Assembly: GCA_963702305.1 (NCBI GenBank)
Contig: CAVPBX010000018.1
Location: 1-64,000 of the forward strand
Length of the DNA: 64,000 nucleotides
Direction of reading: 5' to 3'
Source: PALSA-693 sp963702305
Lineage (GTDB): Bacteria; Actinomycetota; Acidimicrobiia; Acidimicrobiales; Palsa-688
Part shown: positions 1 through 9,200 of the stretch, one piece after another
How positions within the stretch are numbered: the stretch's first letter is position 1
Layout: the number at the start of each line of letters is the position of its first letter
Made by a program: the position numbers and the translations under genes
The notes under the pieces: model-generated
Databases searched by the model: none
Told to the model about the DNA's origin: nothing
What the model saw: the letters and a program-made list of their open reading frames with translations, nothing else

Positions 1-434
1 AGCCAGCGGATCTCCGCGGCCGTGTATGGGCGGGCCACCTGCCGGCGAGCCACATTCGCCGGGCGGGGCTCCCACGGCGCCCTGACAGTCAGCTTCGGAC
101 CAACCCGTCGCAGCACCGCCCGATACGTCGCCCGAGAGCGGTCATCAGCCAGGCCCACGGCGACGAACCGCTCCACCATGTCGGGGTCCAGCACCACCTC
201 CCCATCCAACGGCAGGCCCTCGGCCACCGCCCACGCCGCCAGGCGGGCCAGCACCCGTACGACCCGACGAGCGCCTGGTCCGTCATCAACGTCCAGCCGC
301 TCCATGCAACCGGCTACGAAGGGCAACGCCTCAGTCCAGCAAGCGGCTGTCATCGCCTGCGGCCGGTAGCCGGCCAGCCGAGCCTCCCAGCTACCGTCAT
401 CCACCGGTGGCAGCGCGCCCGTAGTCTTGTCCAC
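1..434 (-). CDS. Partial integrase-like protein (N-terminal part)
   Basis: The reverse-strand frame is open from a GTG at 434 to the window edge, so about 144 N-terminal residues are visible and the rest lies outside. A strong ribosome-binding site (GGAGGT) stands 6 bases before the GTG. The visible part is helical and reaches, at the edge, a YTAAEIRW stretch that resembles the opening of a tyrosine-recombinase catalytic domain after its core-binding domain. The catalytic R-H-R-Y residues are not visible. It is divergent from the excisionase-like HTH gene at 566, which would suit the edge of an integrated element. The integrase assignment is inference; an unrelated hypothetical protein is possible. 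Confidence 0.5.
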   Translation of the reverse strand, partial: MDKTTGALPPVDDGSWEARLAGYRPQAMTAACWTEALPFVAGCMERLDVDDGPGARRVVRVLARLAAWAVAEGLPLDGEVVLDPDMVERFVAVGLADDRSRATYRAVLRRVGPKLTVRAPWEPRPANVARRQVARPYTAAEIRW

Positions 435-502
435 GTCGAGACCTCCAATACAGGTCTTGGCCAGGCCCCGGGGTGTTGGTAGCACCGCCGGGGCCACTTA
501 TT

Positions 503-554
503 TTCTACAGTCACACCATATCATGGTGGTGTGACAATCAACCTGACTGTAGAA
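503..554. promoter_or_regulatory. Nested inverted repeats between divergent integrase-like and HTH genes
   Basis: An outer perfect 11-bp inverted repeat (TTCTACAGTCA at 503-513, its complement at 544-554) encloses an inner perfect 9-bp repeat (GTCACACCA at 510-518, complement at 527-535). The left arms overlap by 4 bases, so the two pairings exclude each other. The site is AT-rich compared with its surroundings and lies in the divergent spacer. Likely an operator or recombination-directionality site for the flanking genes; function is inferred. Confidence 0.55.
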
Positions 555-565
555 TCTTTTTCTTG

Positions 566-877
566 ATGCCTCTCGTTCGGACCGAGGACCTCATCGACGC
601 CCAAGAGGTCGCTCGCATCATCGGCCTGGCTCAGCGCAATAGCGTCTACCTCTATCTGCACAAGTACGCCGACATGCCCCGTCCCGTCGTCGACCTCGGC
701 GGTACTCGTCCACGACTATGGCTACGTCCAGAGATCGAGGCCTGGGCCCAGCATCGTCAGCCAGTACGTCGAGGACGACCGCGAAAGTCCAGCCCTCCCC
801 CTGACACGACGCCAGCAGCTTCGCCTGACGACAAAGCCCCCCCCTCCGGGGGGGCTGCGTCAGCGGGGGGGTCGTAA
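566..877 (+). CDS. Excisionase/AlpA-like HTH DNA-binding protein
   Basis: A protein of 103 residues if started at ATG 566, just after the inverted repeats; an in-frame upstream extension to 473 would run through those repeats and looks non-coding. Residues 1-65 read as a winged-helix MerR/excisionase fold: DAQEVARIIGLAQRNSVYLY is the HTH, followed by the wing with RPRLWLRPEIEAW. The tail (about residue 75 on) is a basic RRGRPRK patch and low-complexity Pro/Ser/Gly. Family members act as excisionases or small regulators in mobile elements. It probably controls or assists the divergent integrase-like gene; that role is inferred from position. Confidence 0.7.
   Translation: MPLVRTEDLIDAQEVARIIGLAQRNSVYLYLHKYADMPRPVVDLGGTRPRLWLRPEIEAWAQHRQPVRRGRPRKSSPPPDTTPAASPDDKAPPSGGAASAGGS
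835..856. repeat. GC hairpin in the 3' end of the HTH gene
   Basis: A 9-bp perfect stem (A-G-C7 against G7-C-T) with a 4-base loop lies inside the low-complexity tail of the upstream gene, about 20 bases before its stop. There is no T-run, so a simple intrinsic terminator is not supported. The long C and G runs are also places where sequencing indels are likely. Confidence 0.35.
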
Positions 878-1050
878 GGCACGCGTGGCCCAAACACTGC
901 CGCCGAGAAGCTCGAACAACTGACCCAGCTTTGCTTTACCGCGCCTATATCTAACTGGGGGCATGCCTTTTTGGGTCCCTGATAGCCAGCCGTGGCTGCT
1001 CGCGGCCGGTATGATCCGGCGAACGTAAGACCTGAGGGGCGGAGGAGTCT

Positions 1051-3849
1051 GTGAAGTCGACGTGGCCTATAAGGCTGGTCGTGGCGGCGGCCGTCTTGGC
1101 GCTGCTGCCAGGGTCTGTTTCGGTTGCAAGGGCAAGCTCGTCGGTCGTGGGGTCGGCCGCGGCGGTATCTTCGGGCCCGGGTTACTGGCTGACCGCTGCG
1201 GATGGGGGTGTGTTCGGTTTCGGTGTGCCGTTCTACGGCTCCGCAGGGTCTGTGCGGCTGACCCAGCCGGTCGTCGGAATGGCAGCCACCCGCGCTGGGC
1301 GGGGCTACTTCCTGGTGGGCGCCGACGGGGGGATTTTCGCCTTCGGCGACGCCCACTTCGCTGGCTCGACAGGGGGCCTGCGCCTCAACCGGCCGATCGT
1401 GGGGATGGCCGTGGATCCGGCTACCGGGGGCTATTGGCTCGTGGCGAGCGACGGTGGGGTCTTCTCGTTCAAAGCCCCCTACTTCGGTTCCGCCGGCGGG
1501 CAGCGGTTGGCGCAGCCCATCGTCGGCATGGCGACCACCAGAGACGGCAAGGGCTATTGGCTGGTTGGTCGGGATGGCGGCGTCTTCTCCTACGGCGACA
1601 CGGCGTTCCGCGGCTCGACAGGTGGTATCCGTCTGGCCCAGCCGATCGTCGGTATGGCCACCGACCCGACTACCGGCGGGTACTGGCTGGTGGCGTCAGA
1701 CGGTGGAATCTTCTCGTTTGACGCCCCGTTCTACGGCTCGGCCGGAGGGATTGCCTTAGACCAGCCGGTCGTCGGCATGCAATCGACCCCCGATGACCGT
1801 GGATATTGGCTGGTCGCTCGGGACGGCGGGATCTTCTCTTACGGCGACGCCGCCTTCCACGGCTCGACTGGCAGTATCCGTCTGGCCCAGCCGATCATAG
1901 GGATGGCGACCGTCCCTGCTCTGACCGTTAACACAACTGAGCTTCCTCTCGGCGTCCACGGCCAGCCGTATCGAGCTGCACTGCACGCGGCTGGCGGTGC
2001 GGCGCCGTTCATTTGGACGTTGACCGGCTCATTACCCCCCGGCCTTTCGTTGTCCGCCTCCGGGGTCGTCAACGGCGTTCCGACTGCTGCTATAACCAGC
2101 AATTTCGTCGTGGCGGTGACAGACGCCGCCCTGCACACCGCGATGGCGACGCTCTCCTTGAGGATCGATTTGAGTTGGGGAAGCCAGATACCGATCGTCA
2201 CCCGTCGGGCAGACTTGCAGTCCGTCTCCTGTCCAACCTCCTCGTTTTGCGCCGCGGTCGATGCTGCCGGTTATGTGACCACTTACGACGGGAAAAGCTG
2301 GGGGAACCCGGCCATCGTCGGTTCCAACGTGAACCTCGGATCGGTTTCGTGTGCCTCCAACACCTTTTGCGTAGCCACCAATGATCGGGCGCAAGGCGGT
2401 GTCTTGACCTTCGATGGCAGCAAGTGGAGCGGGCCCGCCTTGATCGACTCCGTCTACCTCATCACCCTCGTGTCGTGCCCATCGTCGACCTTCTGCGCCG
2501 CCGTCGATGGTGGGGGAAACGCCATGCTCTATGACGGCACTCATTGGAGCGCACCGGCGTGGGTGGGAACGCAATCTCCCACATCGCTGTCGTGTGCTTC
2601 GAGGACGTTCTGCGTGCTGCTCAATACGTACGGTCAAGCCCAGGTGTTCAACGGCTCCAAATGGTTGCCGCCGACAACGTTGGCCTCTGGGGCCACTCCG
2701 CTTTCAGCTTCGTGCCCATCAGCGACGTTCTGTGTAGCAGTCGACAGTAAGGGACGAGCGATCACCTACGACGGAACGAACTGGAGCGCCCCTGCTTCGA
2801 TCGACACTGGCGGCGTGCTGAAGTGGGTTTCCTGCCCCACCAGTTCCTTCTGCGTCACCATGGACACCAATGGGGCCACCTTTGCGTTCGACGGGAAAAG
2901 CTGGACTCCCGCAGCGGGCACTGGCCAACCGCCCTCGGCTTTGTCCTGCGCTGACACCTCGTTCTGCGTGGCGGTCGCCCGACCCGGGGTCGAGTTCACG
3001 TCGACCGGCACTGGTTGGAGCGGCCCTTCGATCATCGACCCTCAGAACGCGCTGTGGGCCATATCCTGCGCGTCGACCGCCGTCTGCTCGATCGTGACCG
3101 GCGACGGCGGGGTTATCAGCTTGCACGGGACCGCCTGGACTACGGTCACCCCCGTCGACTCCGGACACTTTCTCGAGGCCATCTCGTGTCCATCTACGAC
3201 GTTTTGCGCCGCTGTAGATGTCGATGGCGATGCTCTGACCTACAACGGATCGCAGTGGAACGCCCCGACCAAGGTAGACTCCTATGGACCCTTGTTCTCG
3301 TTGTCGTGTTCGTCAGCGACATTCTGTGCGGCTGGTGACAGGACGGGTCACGTGGTGACCTTCGACGGAGCCAGGTCGATCCCGCCTCGCAGCCTCGACG
3401 CCGGCCAGGCGATCAACTCGCTGTCGTGTCTTTCAGCTTCGTTCTGCGTGGCCGTCGACTCCGCCGGTCGGGCCACGATGATGACATCTGCCGGCTGGAC
3501 CGCGCCGTTGGCCATAACCCCTGGAGATCTCGTCTCGTTGTCCTGCCCCACCCGCCAGTTTTGCATGGCCGCCGATCGATACGACCGCCTGGTGTTTTTC
3601 AACGGCATCCGGTGGAGCGCCCCGCTCACCGTCAACTCGTTCAACCAACTCGTGAGCGTGTCCTGCGGCTCACCGAGCTACTGCTCCATCATCGACGAGA
3701 TCGGCGAGGCCTACAGCTACTCAGGTGGCGTGTTGAACCCGCCCGTGAAGATCGAGCCGGTCAGCGAGCTGATGCTCTCCGTCTCCTGTCCTACCATCAA
3801 CTTCTGCGCCACGATCGACAACTACGGCAACGCCTTCATCGGCAATTGA
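1051..3849 (+). CDS. Large secreted two-repeat-class surface protein
   Basis: 932 residues from GTG 1051, with GGAGGAG just upstream. An N-terminal signal peptide (about residues 1-29, KSTWPIR then a hydrophobic core ending ARA) predicts export. Residues about 45-275 hold six repeats of roughly 46 residues built on GYWLVASDGGVFSFG followed by YGSAGG-RL-QPIVGMA. A putative-Ig-like stretch follows (about 285-375, with GQPY and GSLPPGLSLS). The rest is 14 repeats of about 38 residues, each with a paired-cysteine motif SC-x4-(F/Y/V)C and a YDGKSW-like strand, suggesting a beta-propeller-like fold. No catalytic motif is seen. A cell-surface or extracellular role is likely; the function is unknown. 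Confidence 0.88.
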   Translation: MKSTWPIRLVVAAAVLALLPGSVSVARASSSVVGSAAAVSSGPGYWLTAADGGVFGFGVPFYGSAGSVRLTQPVVGMAATRAGRGYFLVGADGGIFAFGDAHFAGSTGGLRLNRPIVGMAVDPATGGYWLVASDGGVFSFKAPYFGSAGGQRLAQPIVGMATTRDGKGYWLVGRDGGVFSYGDTAFRGSTGGIRLAQPIVGMATDPTTGGYWLVASDGGIFSFDAPFYGSAGGIALDQPVVGMQSTPDDRGYWLVARDGGIFSYGDAAFHGSTGSIRLAQPIIGMATVPALTVNTTELPLGVHGQPYRAALHAAGGAAPFIWTLTGSLPPGLSLSASGVVNGVPTAAITSNFVVAVTDAALHTAMATLSLRIDLSWGSQIPIVTRRADLQSVSCPTSSFCAAVDAAGYVTTYDGKSWGNPAIVGSNVNLGSVSCASNTFCVATNDRAQGGVLTFDGSKWSGPALIDSVYLITLVSCPSSTFCAAVDGGGNAMLYDGTHWSAPAWVGTQSPTSLSCASRTFCVLLNTYGQAQVFNGSKWLPPTTLASGATPLSASCPSATFCVAVDSKGRAITYDGTNWSAPASIDTGGVLKWVSCPTSSFCVTMDTNGATFAFDGKSWTPAAGTGQPPSALSCADTSFCVAVARPGVEFTSTGTGWSGPSIIDPQNALWAISCASTAVCSIVTGDGGVISLHGTAWTTVTPVDSGHFLEAISCPSTTFCAAVDVDGDALTYNGSQWNAPTKVDSYGPLFSLSCSSATFCAAGDRTGHVVTFDGARSIPPRSLDAGQAINSLSCLSASFCVAVDSAGRATMMTSAGWTAPLAITPGDLVSLSCPTRQFCMAADRYDRLVFFNGIRWSAPLTVNSFNQLVSVSCGSPSYCSIIDEIGEAYSYSGGVLNPPVKIEPVSELMLSVSCPTINFCATIDNYGNAFIGN

Positions 3850-4536
3850 ACCCCAGACGGCTGCCGACATGCGCCGAGCCTGCAGCCGGCAGCCGCATGG
3901 CCATAATCATCATTACAGAAGGCAGCGATTGCCCGCCCCCGCTCTGTCGTCGGTGCGCTAGGCGGCGACCGGCTGCGAATCCTGCAGATCGTCGGCGTGG
4001 GGTCCCGGCCGATGTGGCCAGCCAGGCGCGGCTGGAGAGCACCGTGGCCATGACGGCTACCGTTCGTATGCCTGGCATTGGGGCCGGCCGCACTGCGATT
4101 AGTCTGGTTCTGATCGGCGGAGCCGCCTCTTCACAATCGGGAGCGTCCTCATGGCCTGGCCCTACATCCGCCGGCGGACGACGCAACTCGTGGTGTCCTC
4201 ATCGCAGGCGCGGCCGGCATGCTCGTCCTCGGCGTGGTACCCGGCTGGTAGTGGCGGCCATCGCTTTCGCCCCGGACTTCGATTTTCTCGACATCATCGA
4301 TTTCGGTGACGGGAACATGACGAGGGTTTTCGCAAGTCGTTCAGGCGCGTCGGGGGTTCCATGAAGCCTGCGGGGCCCGACGGGCGGTGGATCCATCCCC
4401 AGCTGCTCCGGCCTCTCCGGGTACGAGTCTCAATGGCCGAGGTCAGCCCCGACCGGCGCCCCAATTAGCGGCCGGCTGCAAGCGACGGTGGAGCGCGGTC
4501 TGTATCGTCATAAGCCCGGGCCGCGAGGAGGCTGCC
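3850..4536. other. Stretch without a convincing gene
   Basis: Frames here are open only because of high GC, and the translations are Arg/Pro/Ala-rich and unlike protein. A short segment around 4190-4250 can encode a hydrophobic stretch (VLIAGAAGMLVLGVVPGW) but has no start or ribosome-binding site in frame. It may be a decayed small membrane-protein gene. Confidence 0.4.
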
Positions 4537-5673
4537 ATCAAATCTCTTGTCGCCCACACGGTGTACTCCCTCGATTTGCATCGGGCCCTTCGAGACGGCA
4601 ATGGCGCCGCCCGCGGGATGGCGTGGTCGCCCTACAGCGTGTGGTGCTCCCTCGGCATGGCTGCTATCGGCGCTCGCGGTCGTACCGCGGACGAGATGGC
4701 CGCCGTCCTCACCCCCGGCCACGCCGCTGATGAACTGACGTCGATGCTCGAGAGCACCCCCGACCTGACCTATACGGAGGGAACCGCCACCCTGGCGATG
4801 GCCAACACGGCCTGGCTCCAAGCCAGCTTCGAAATCGAACACGGCTACCTCGCCACCATGAAACAGTGGACCGCCGGCGACATCCGGTCGATCGACTTCG
4901 AAGCACACCCAGAATCAGCCCGCCACCAGATCAACAGCAACGTGAGGGAATCAACCCACGGACTGATCACCGATCTCATCGCTGACGGCGCCATCGACGA
5001 AGACACCCGCCTGGTACTCGTCAACGCCCTCTACCTCCACGCCCAGTGGGCCGAGACATTCTTCCCCAAGGCCACCGACGCGGCGATCTTCCAATCCCCT
5101 GACGGTCCCCGATCTGTCGCGATGATGCACGGCGCGTTCAAAGCCTCCTACGCGACTCAGGCGGGTTGGCAAGCGGTGGGGCTGCGTACCCGAAGCAGCC
5201 ACGCGTCCGTCACTATCCTCCTCCCCGACGGTGAGCTCGGACAGGCCGAAGACGAGCTCACCCCACAGTTGCTGTTGGAACTACACGACCAGCTGACGCC
5301 AGCCAATGTGACGCTCGCCCTCCCCCGCCTCCACGCCGGCTTGAACCTGGACGTCAAGCCGCTACTCAAACAGATGGGAGTGCGCCTCGCCTTCTCCGAC
5401 GAGGCCGACTTCAGCGGCATAGCCCGGCGCGAACCTCTTCAAATCGGCTTCGTCGCTCACGAGACCGTCCTCAGTATCGACGAGGCCGGGATCGAAGCAG
5501 CCGCCGCGACCGCCACGGGCGTCCGAACCGTCAGTGCCATGGTCGCGCCATCGGTGACAGTCACAGTCGATCGACCCTTCCTCGCCACCGTCCGCGACCC
5601 GAACAGCGGCATGTTGCTGTTCCTCGGCAGAATCACAGATCCCGACCCTCCAGACGCGGGGCCGCCGGGCTAA
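4537..5673 (+). CDS. Serpin family protein
   Basis: A serpin-family protease-inhibitor fold covers the whole reading frame; 378 residues from codon 4537, close to the usual length. Seen: the N-terminal helix A region (SLVAHTVYSLDLHRAL), SPYSVWCSLGMAAIGARGRTADEM, LVNALYLHAQW, the hinge E-A-G-I-E-A-A-A-A-T, and the C-terminal VDRPFLATVRD with GRITDP. The hinge keeps small residues at P12-P9, as in inhibitory serpins. The reactive loop runs about 4 residues longer than in alpha1-antitrypsin, so P1 cannot be fixed (Val, Arg or Met). A GAGGAG ribosome-binding site lies 6 bases before ATC 4537, where homology begins. The first canonical start (GTG 4387) would add 50 non-coding-looking residues. No signal peptide is seen. 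Confidence 0.85.
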   Translation: MKSLVAHTVYSLDLHRALRDGNGAARGMAWSPYSVWCSLGMAAIGARGRTADEMAAVLTPGHAADELTSMLESTPDLTYTEGTATLAMANTAWLQASFEIEHGYLATMKQWTAGDIRSIDFEAHPESARHQINSNVRESTHGLITDLIADGAIDEDTRLVLVNALYLHAQWAETFFPKATDAAIFQSPDGPRSVAMMHGAFKASYATQAGWQAVGLRTRSSHASVTILLPDGELGQAEDELTPQLLLELHDQLTPANVTLALPRLHAGLNLDVKPLLKQMGVRLAFSDEADFSGIARREPLQIGFVAHETVLSIDEAGIEAAAATATGVRTVSAMVAPSVTVTVDRPFLATVRDPNSGMLLFLGRITDPDPPDAGPPG

Positions 5674-5947
5674 CAGACGATTGCGGTCTAGGTCAGCCTC
5701 CCGGCCGAGGCATGACGACGTGCCAAGCGTCGGCGTGGATCCGCGCGGTACGTGAGCAGTGATCCAAAACCACGCCGCCCTTCGGGCGTCGCTCCCGCCC
5801 CTACGCCGGCTGCGCCGGCTCCGGTTGCCTCGGGACAAGGACTCCATCGTCTATGACACTGCCCTTAAGGCACGGGCCGAGAAGCAAAGCGCACCCCTCG
5901 TCCAGGCGCCCTACTCTAAGGGGCAGCGGATCGCGGAGGAGTGTGGG

Positions 5948-7578
5948 GTGGCACGACGTAGGGGCTTGGTTTCATCACTAGCACAGGCGCAACGACAGGC
6001 CGAACGGGCCCGCCTGGCAGACACCCCGCGCAAATGGCCGCTGTCCGGCGAGCCGAGGCCGCCCAGAGGGCCTACCAGCGCGCCAAAACAGCAGAAGAAA
6101 AGGAGCGCAAGCGGCTCTACGCCGAGTCCCGCCAAGCCGACGTCGAACTGCTAAATGATGACCTTGCCGAGCAAATACGTGAACTCGAACACCTCCTCAT
6201 CGACAGCCTCAAGACCGACCCCTACATCGACCTCGACCAGCTCAAAACCCCGCCGGATCTGCCAGTCTGGGATCCGGGGCCGCTCTACACACCCGAACCG
6301 CCCCCAACCCCACCCGCGTTACCACCGCCGCCCAGCGGCCTCCACCGTCTCTCCAGCAAGGCCAAAGAAGAGCACGCCCGAGCTGTTGCCGCCCAAGAAG
6401 CCACCTGGCAGCAAGCCATCGCCGCCCACGCGCAACGCGAACAGAACCGGAAGGCGGCCCTGCAAACGGCCTGGACCGACCACCAGGCTGTCGTCGCGAC
6501 AGTCGAAGCCGACACCGCCGCGCGCCACGCAGAAATCAATGACCTCAAGGCCAAGGTGGCCGCCGCTGACCCCGAAGCCATCCGGAGCTACTTCGCGCTA
6601 GTGCTTGAGTCCAGCAACTATCCCGAGGCGCTCAGCCCGCAGACTCGGCTCGCCTACGTCCCTGAATCCAAACAACTTGTCATCGAATACGAACTTCCCA
6701 CTTTCACCGTCATCCCCGAGATCGCCGCCTACAAGTTCGCCAAGACCACCGACAAGGTCACCGCGACCAACCGCCCCACCGCGCACCGCAAGACGCTCTA
6801 CGGCAGTGTCATCGCGCAGATCACCCTGCGCAGCCTGCGAGAAGTCTTCGCCGCCGACCGGTGGAACTACATCGACACCGCAGTGTTCAACGGCCACGTC
6901 GACACCATCAACCCGGGCACCGGTCACCCCGAGCACCCCTGCCTGGTGACCGTGCGCACAAACCACGACACCTACACCGACCTGGACCTTCGACAGGTAG
7001 ACCCGATCGCCTGCCTCAAAGCGCTCAATGCGTCTGTTTCCAAGAGCCCCGCAGATCTCGCCCCAGTCCGGCCCGTCCTCGAGTTCAACATGGTCGACCC
7101 CCGCTTCATCGACTCCACCGATGTGCTCGCCACCCTCGACCAACGACCCAACTTGATGGAACTCACCCCGGGTGAGTTCGAACAACTCATCACCAACCTC
7201 TTCGAGAAGATGGGCCTCGAAACCCGCCTCACCCAAGCCAGCCGAGACGGTGGCGTGGACTGCGTCGCTTACGACCCCCGGCCCATCTTCGGCGGCAAAG
7301 TTGTCATCCAAGCCAAACGGTACAAGAACACCGTCGGGGTGAGTGCCGTACGCGACCTGTACGGCACCATGCAAAACGAAGGCGCCACCAAAGGCATCCT
7401 CGTCACCACCAGCGGCTACGGCAAGGCCAGCTACGCCTTCGCAGACGGCAAACCCCTCGAACTGCTCTCGGGCACCAACCTCCTCTACCTCCTAGCCGAA
7501 CACGCTCACATCGAAGCCCGAATTCAACCGCCCGAAGACTGGCAAGACCCGACACCAGACTCAGGGGATCTAGCCTGA
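5948..7578 (+). CDS. Mrr-type restriction endonuclease-like protein, frame broken near 6025
   Basis: The C-terminal domain (about the last 130 residues) is an Mrr_cat PD-(D/E)xK nuclease: LTPGEFEQLITNLFEKMG, then GGVDCVA with the metal-binding Asp, VVIQAKRY with the Q-x-K active site, and GILVTTSGYG. A long charged coiled-coil (ERKRLYAESRQADVELL) and a Pro-rich linker precede it. The apparent start ATG 6034 has no ribosome-binding site. In the next frame a GTG at 5948 follows GGAGGA by 7 bases and encodes RRRGLVSSLAQAQRQAERAR, which joins smoothly onto AEAAQRAYQRAKTAEEKERK. A single-base slip in or near the C-run at about 6021-6026 is therefore inferred. Likely a DNA-damaging defence or modification-dependent nuclease. 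Confidence 0.8.
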
Positions 7579-7893
7579 CGAACCGCTGCGTCCGAGTGGA
7601 CCGTTGGATCTAGACCTAGCCGATCCTCCAAGCCGTGCTCGGCACTGATGCGCCTCAGAGCCGATAAACAGCGATATCGAGCGGCTGATTCGCATTTGGT
7701 CAATCCGAACGGCGGAACAGGGGTATCGAGGCACCCACCTTCTTGATTTCAGGGTACCCACCGCGTGCGGGGCTTAGACAGACTGCCCAGTGCGGAACAA
7801 ATTCGGTGATTCTGCACGAGTGTGACCGACCAAATATGAGCAGGCCTCGGTGGCCGGCGAGTTCCATCCGGCGCTGGATGAAAGTTGGTCGAC
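7579..7893. other. Intergenic stretch, nothing recognised
   Basis: Lies between the converging nuclease gene and the reverse-strand gene ending at 7894. Translations in all frames look like shadows; no tRNA, hairpin terminator or repeat was recognised. Confidence 0.4.
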
Positions 7894-9114
7894 TCAATAG
7901 GTGTTCAGCTGGCGGGGCCCATACTGGAGGTTGGGATCGACGACGGACTCGATCTCGGAGAGGGCGACGATCTCGTGGGGTTCAATCCGGTCCACGCAGA
8001 TCTGAAGGCGCTCGATGTTCGAACACGGTGGCGACTGGAACACTCGTGTCGACCAGGATGTCAGAACCTCATCGCGGGCAACTTTCATGTCCTTCGAATC
8101 GTCGAGGGATGGGTGGCGATGGTAGAAGTCAACTGCGTCGGCAAGATCGGTTGGCACGTAACGGCCCCTCAGCACGAACCGGTCCCATAGGCCGAAGGCG
8201 CTGAATAAGCATCGCTCGATCGGCAGACGGGCGAGGACGAGCACGGTGTCACGTCCCCCGTGTGGATTGCAGGCGGCCGCAAGTATGTCGGGCTCACACC
8301 GCACAAGTCCGAAAGCGGCGCAGAGTATGGGGAGATCGGCCCAAGCCCACAGCAGCCGGTCAGCCCTAATCCCTGTCGCAACGGTATAGCTACTGACAGC
8401 ATGCTCGTACGCCCATTCGAAGGGCGGACGACCCCAACCCGTGGCTGGACGGAGCGTTTCGCCTTTGTTTACCAGGCTGCGGTGTTGAGCGGTGACCACC
8501 GGTACAGTTCCCGGGTCATCGAGACCCAGCGCCGAGATGAAGTCTCCACGTTCGACATAACACGGTGCAGGATGCGTTCCCAGGTCGTCATCACAGTTGG
8601 ACAGAGCAAAAGCCCCGGGTCCCGCCAGCGCGTCAGCCAGCTTCTGGCCGTCAGTACGCTCTGCCATCCGTTCGGCGACCAGCTTAAAGACCTCGGGGGG
8701 CCAATCCTTGGACTCGGGACGAGTGTCACGGACGATGCGAATCGCCTTAAGCCACGCGCCGCTGGTGCCGCACAGCTCGGAGCACGCATCACCGGCCAAC
8801 TCTCGCAGGTGCACTTCCCGCACGTAACTACGAACGAGCGACTGACGTGTTATCCCAAGCCTGTCTGCTCGTTCTTCCAGCGCTTGGTCGAGCCATGCAC
8901 GTTCTTCCGCGGGGTCAGCCCCGACACCGAGGCTCAGAAGCTCGTCGCGGAATACCTTGCGAGCCCACGAAATCGTTCCCTCTCCGCCACCACGCTCAGT
9001 CACAACAAGCCATGCTACGGGCCCGGGCACCGGACCCAGGTCTACCCGATACAAGTCGAGGTCGTGCTGGTTGCTACTGCCGAGGGGATTCTCCAGAGCG
9101 CGATGCTCTGCCAT
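7894..9114 (-). CDS. Hypothetical protein, 406 residues
   Basis: An open reverse-strand frame with normal protein composition: a mixed alpha/beta N-terminal third (YRVDLGPVPGPVAWLVVTER), a charged helical middle (PAEERAWLDQALEERADRLG), and a C-terminal part rich in Trp/Phe (LLWAWADLPILCAAFGLVRC). No signal peptide, membrane segment or family motif is recognised. It lies 86 bases downstream of another reverse-strand unknown (9201-9864) and may share its transcript. The neighbourhood (Mrr-like nuclease, toxin-antitoxin, transposon remnants) is accessory, so a role in defence or element maintenance is possible but has no direct support. Confidence 0.6.
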   Translation of the reverse strand: MAEHRALENPLGSSNQHDLDLYRVDLGPVPGPVAWLVVTERGGGEGTISWARKVFRDELLSLGVGADPAEERAWLDQALEERADRLGITRQSLVRSYVREVHLRELAGDACSELCGTSGAWLKAIRIVRDTRPESKDWPPEVFKLVAERMAERTDGQKLADALAGPGAFALSNCDDDLGTHPAPCYVERGDFISALGLDDPGTVPVVTAQHRSLVNKGETLRPATGWGRPPFEWAYEHAVSSYTVATGIRADRLLWAWADLPILCAAFGLVRCEPDILAAACNPHGGRDTVLVLARLPIERCLFSAFGLWDRFVLRGRYVPTDLADAVDFYHRHPSLDDSKDMKVARDEVLTSWSTRVFQSPPCSNIERLQICVDRIEPHEIVALSEIESVVDPNLQYGPRQLNTY

Positions 9115-9200
9115 CTCTGCCTGGGCGTTGCCGGGAGACGTGCTGTCTTCGTCGCGGCCGCATACAACGGGAAAGCCGATCGCGCAGATATCCAGCAGTA

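Noticed and set aside
835..856. Intrinsic terminator at the HTH gene tail
   Set aside because: There is no T-run and the stem is inside the reading frame; it may only be a low-complexity stretch.
1180..1900. CRISPR-like array over the GYWL repeats
   Set aside because: The repeats are about 140 bases, coding in frame and diverged, with no short identical repeats or unique spacers.
3426..4364. 312-residue plus-strand frame across the end of the repeat protein and the gap
   Set aside because: Its first part is an out-of-frame shadow of the cysteine repeats (Arg/Ser-rich) and the rest has no ribosome-binding site or family motif.
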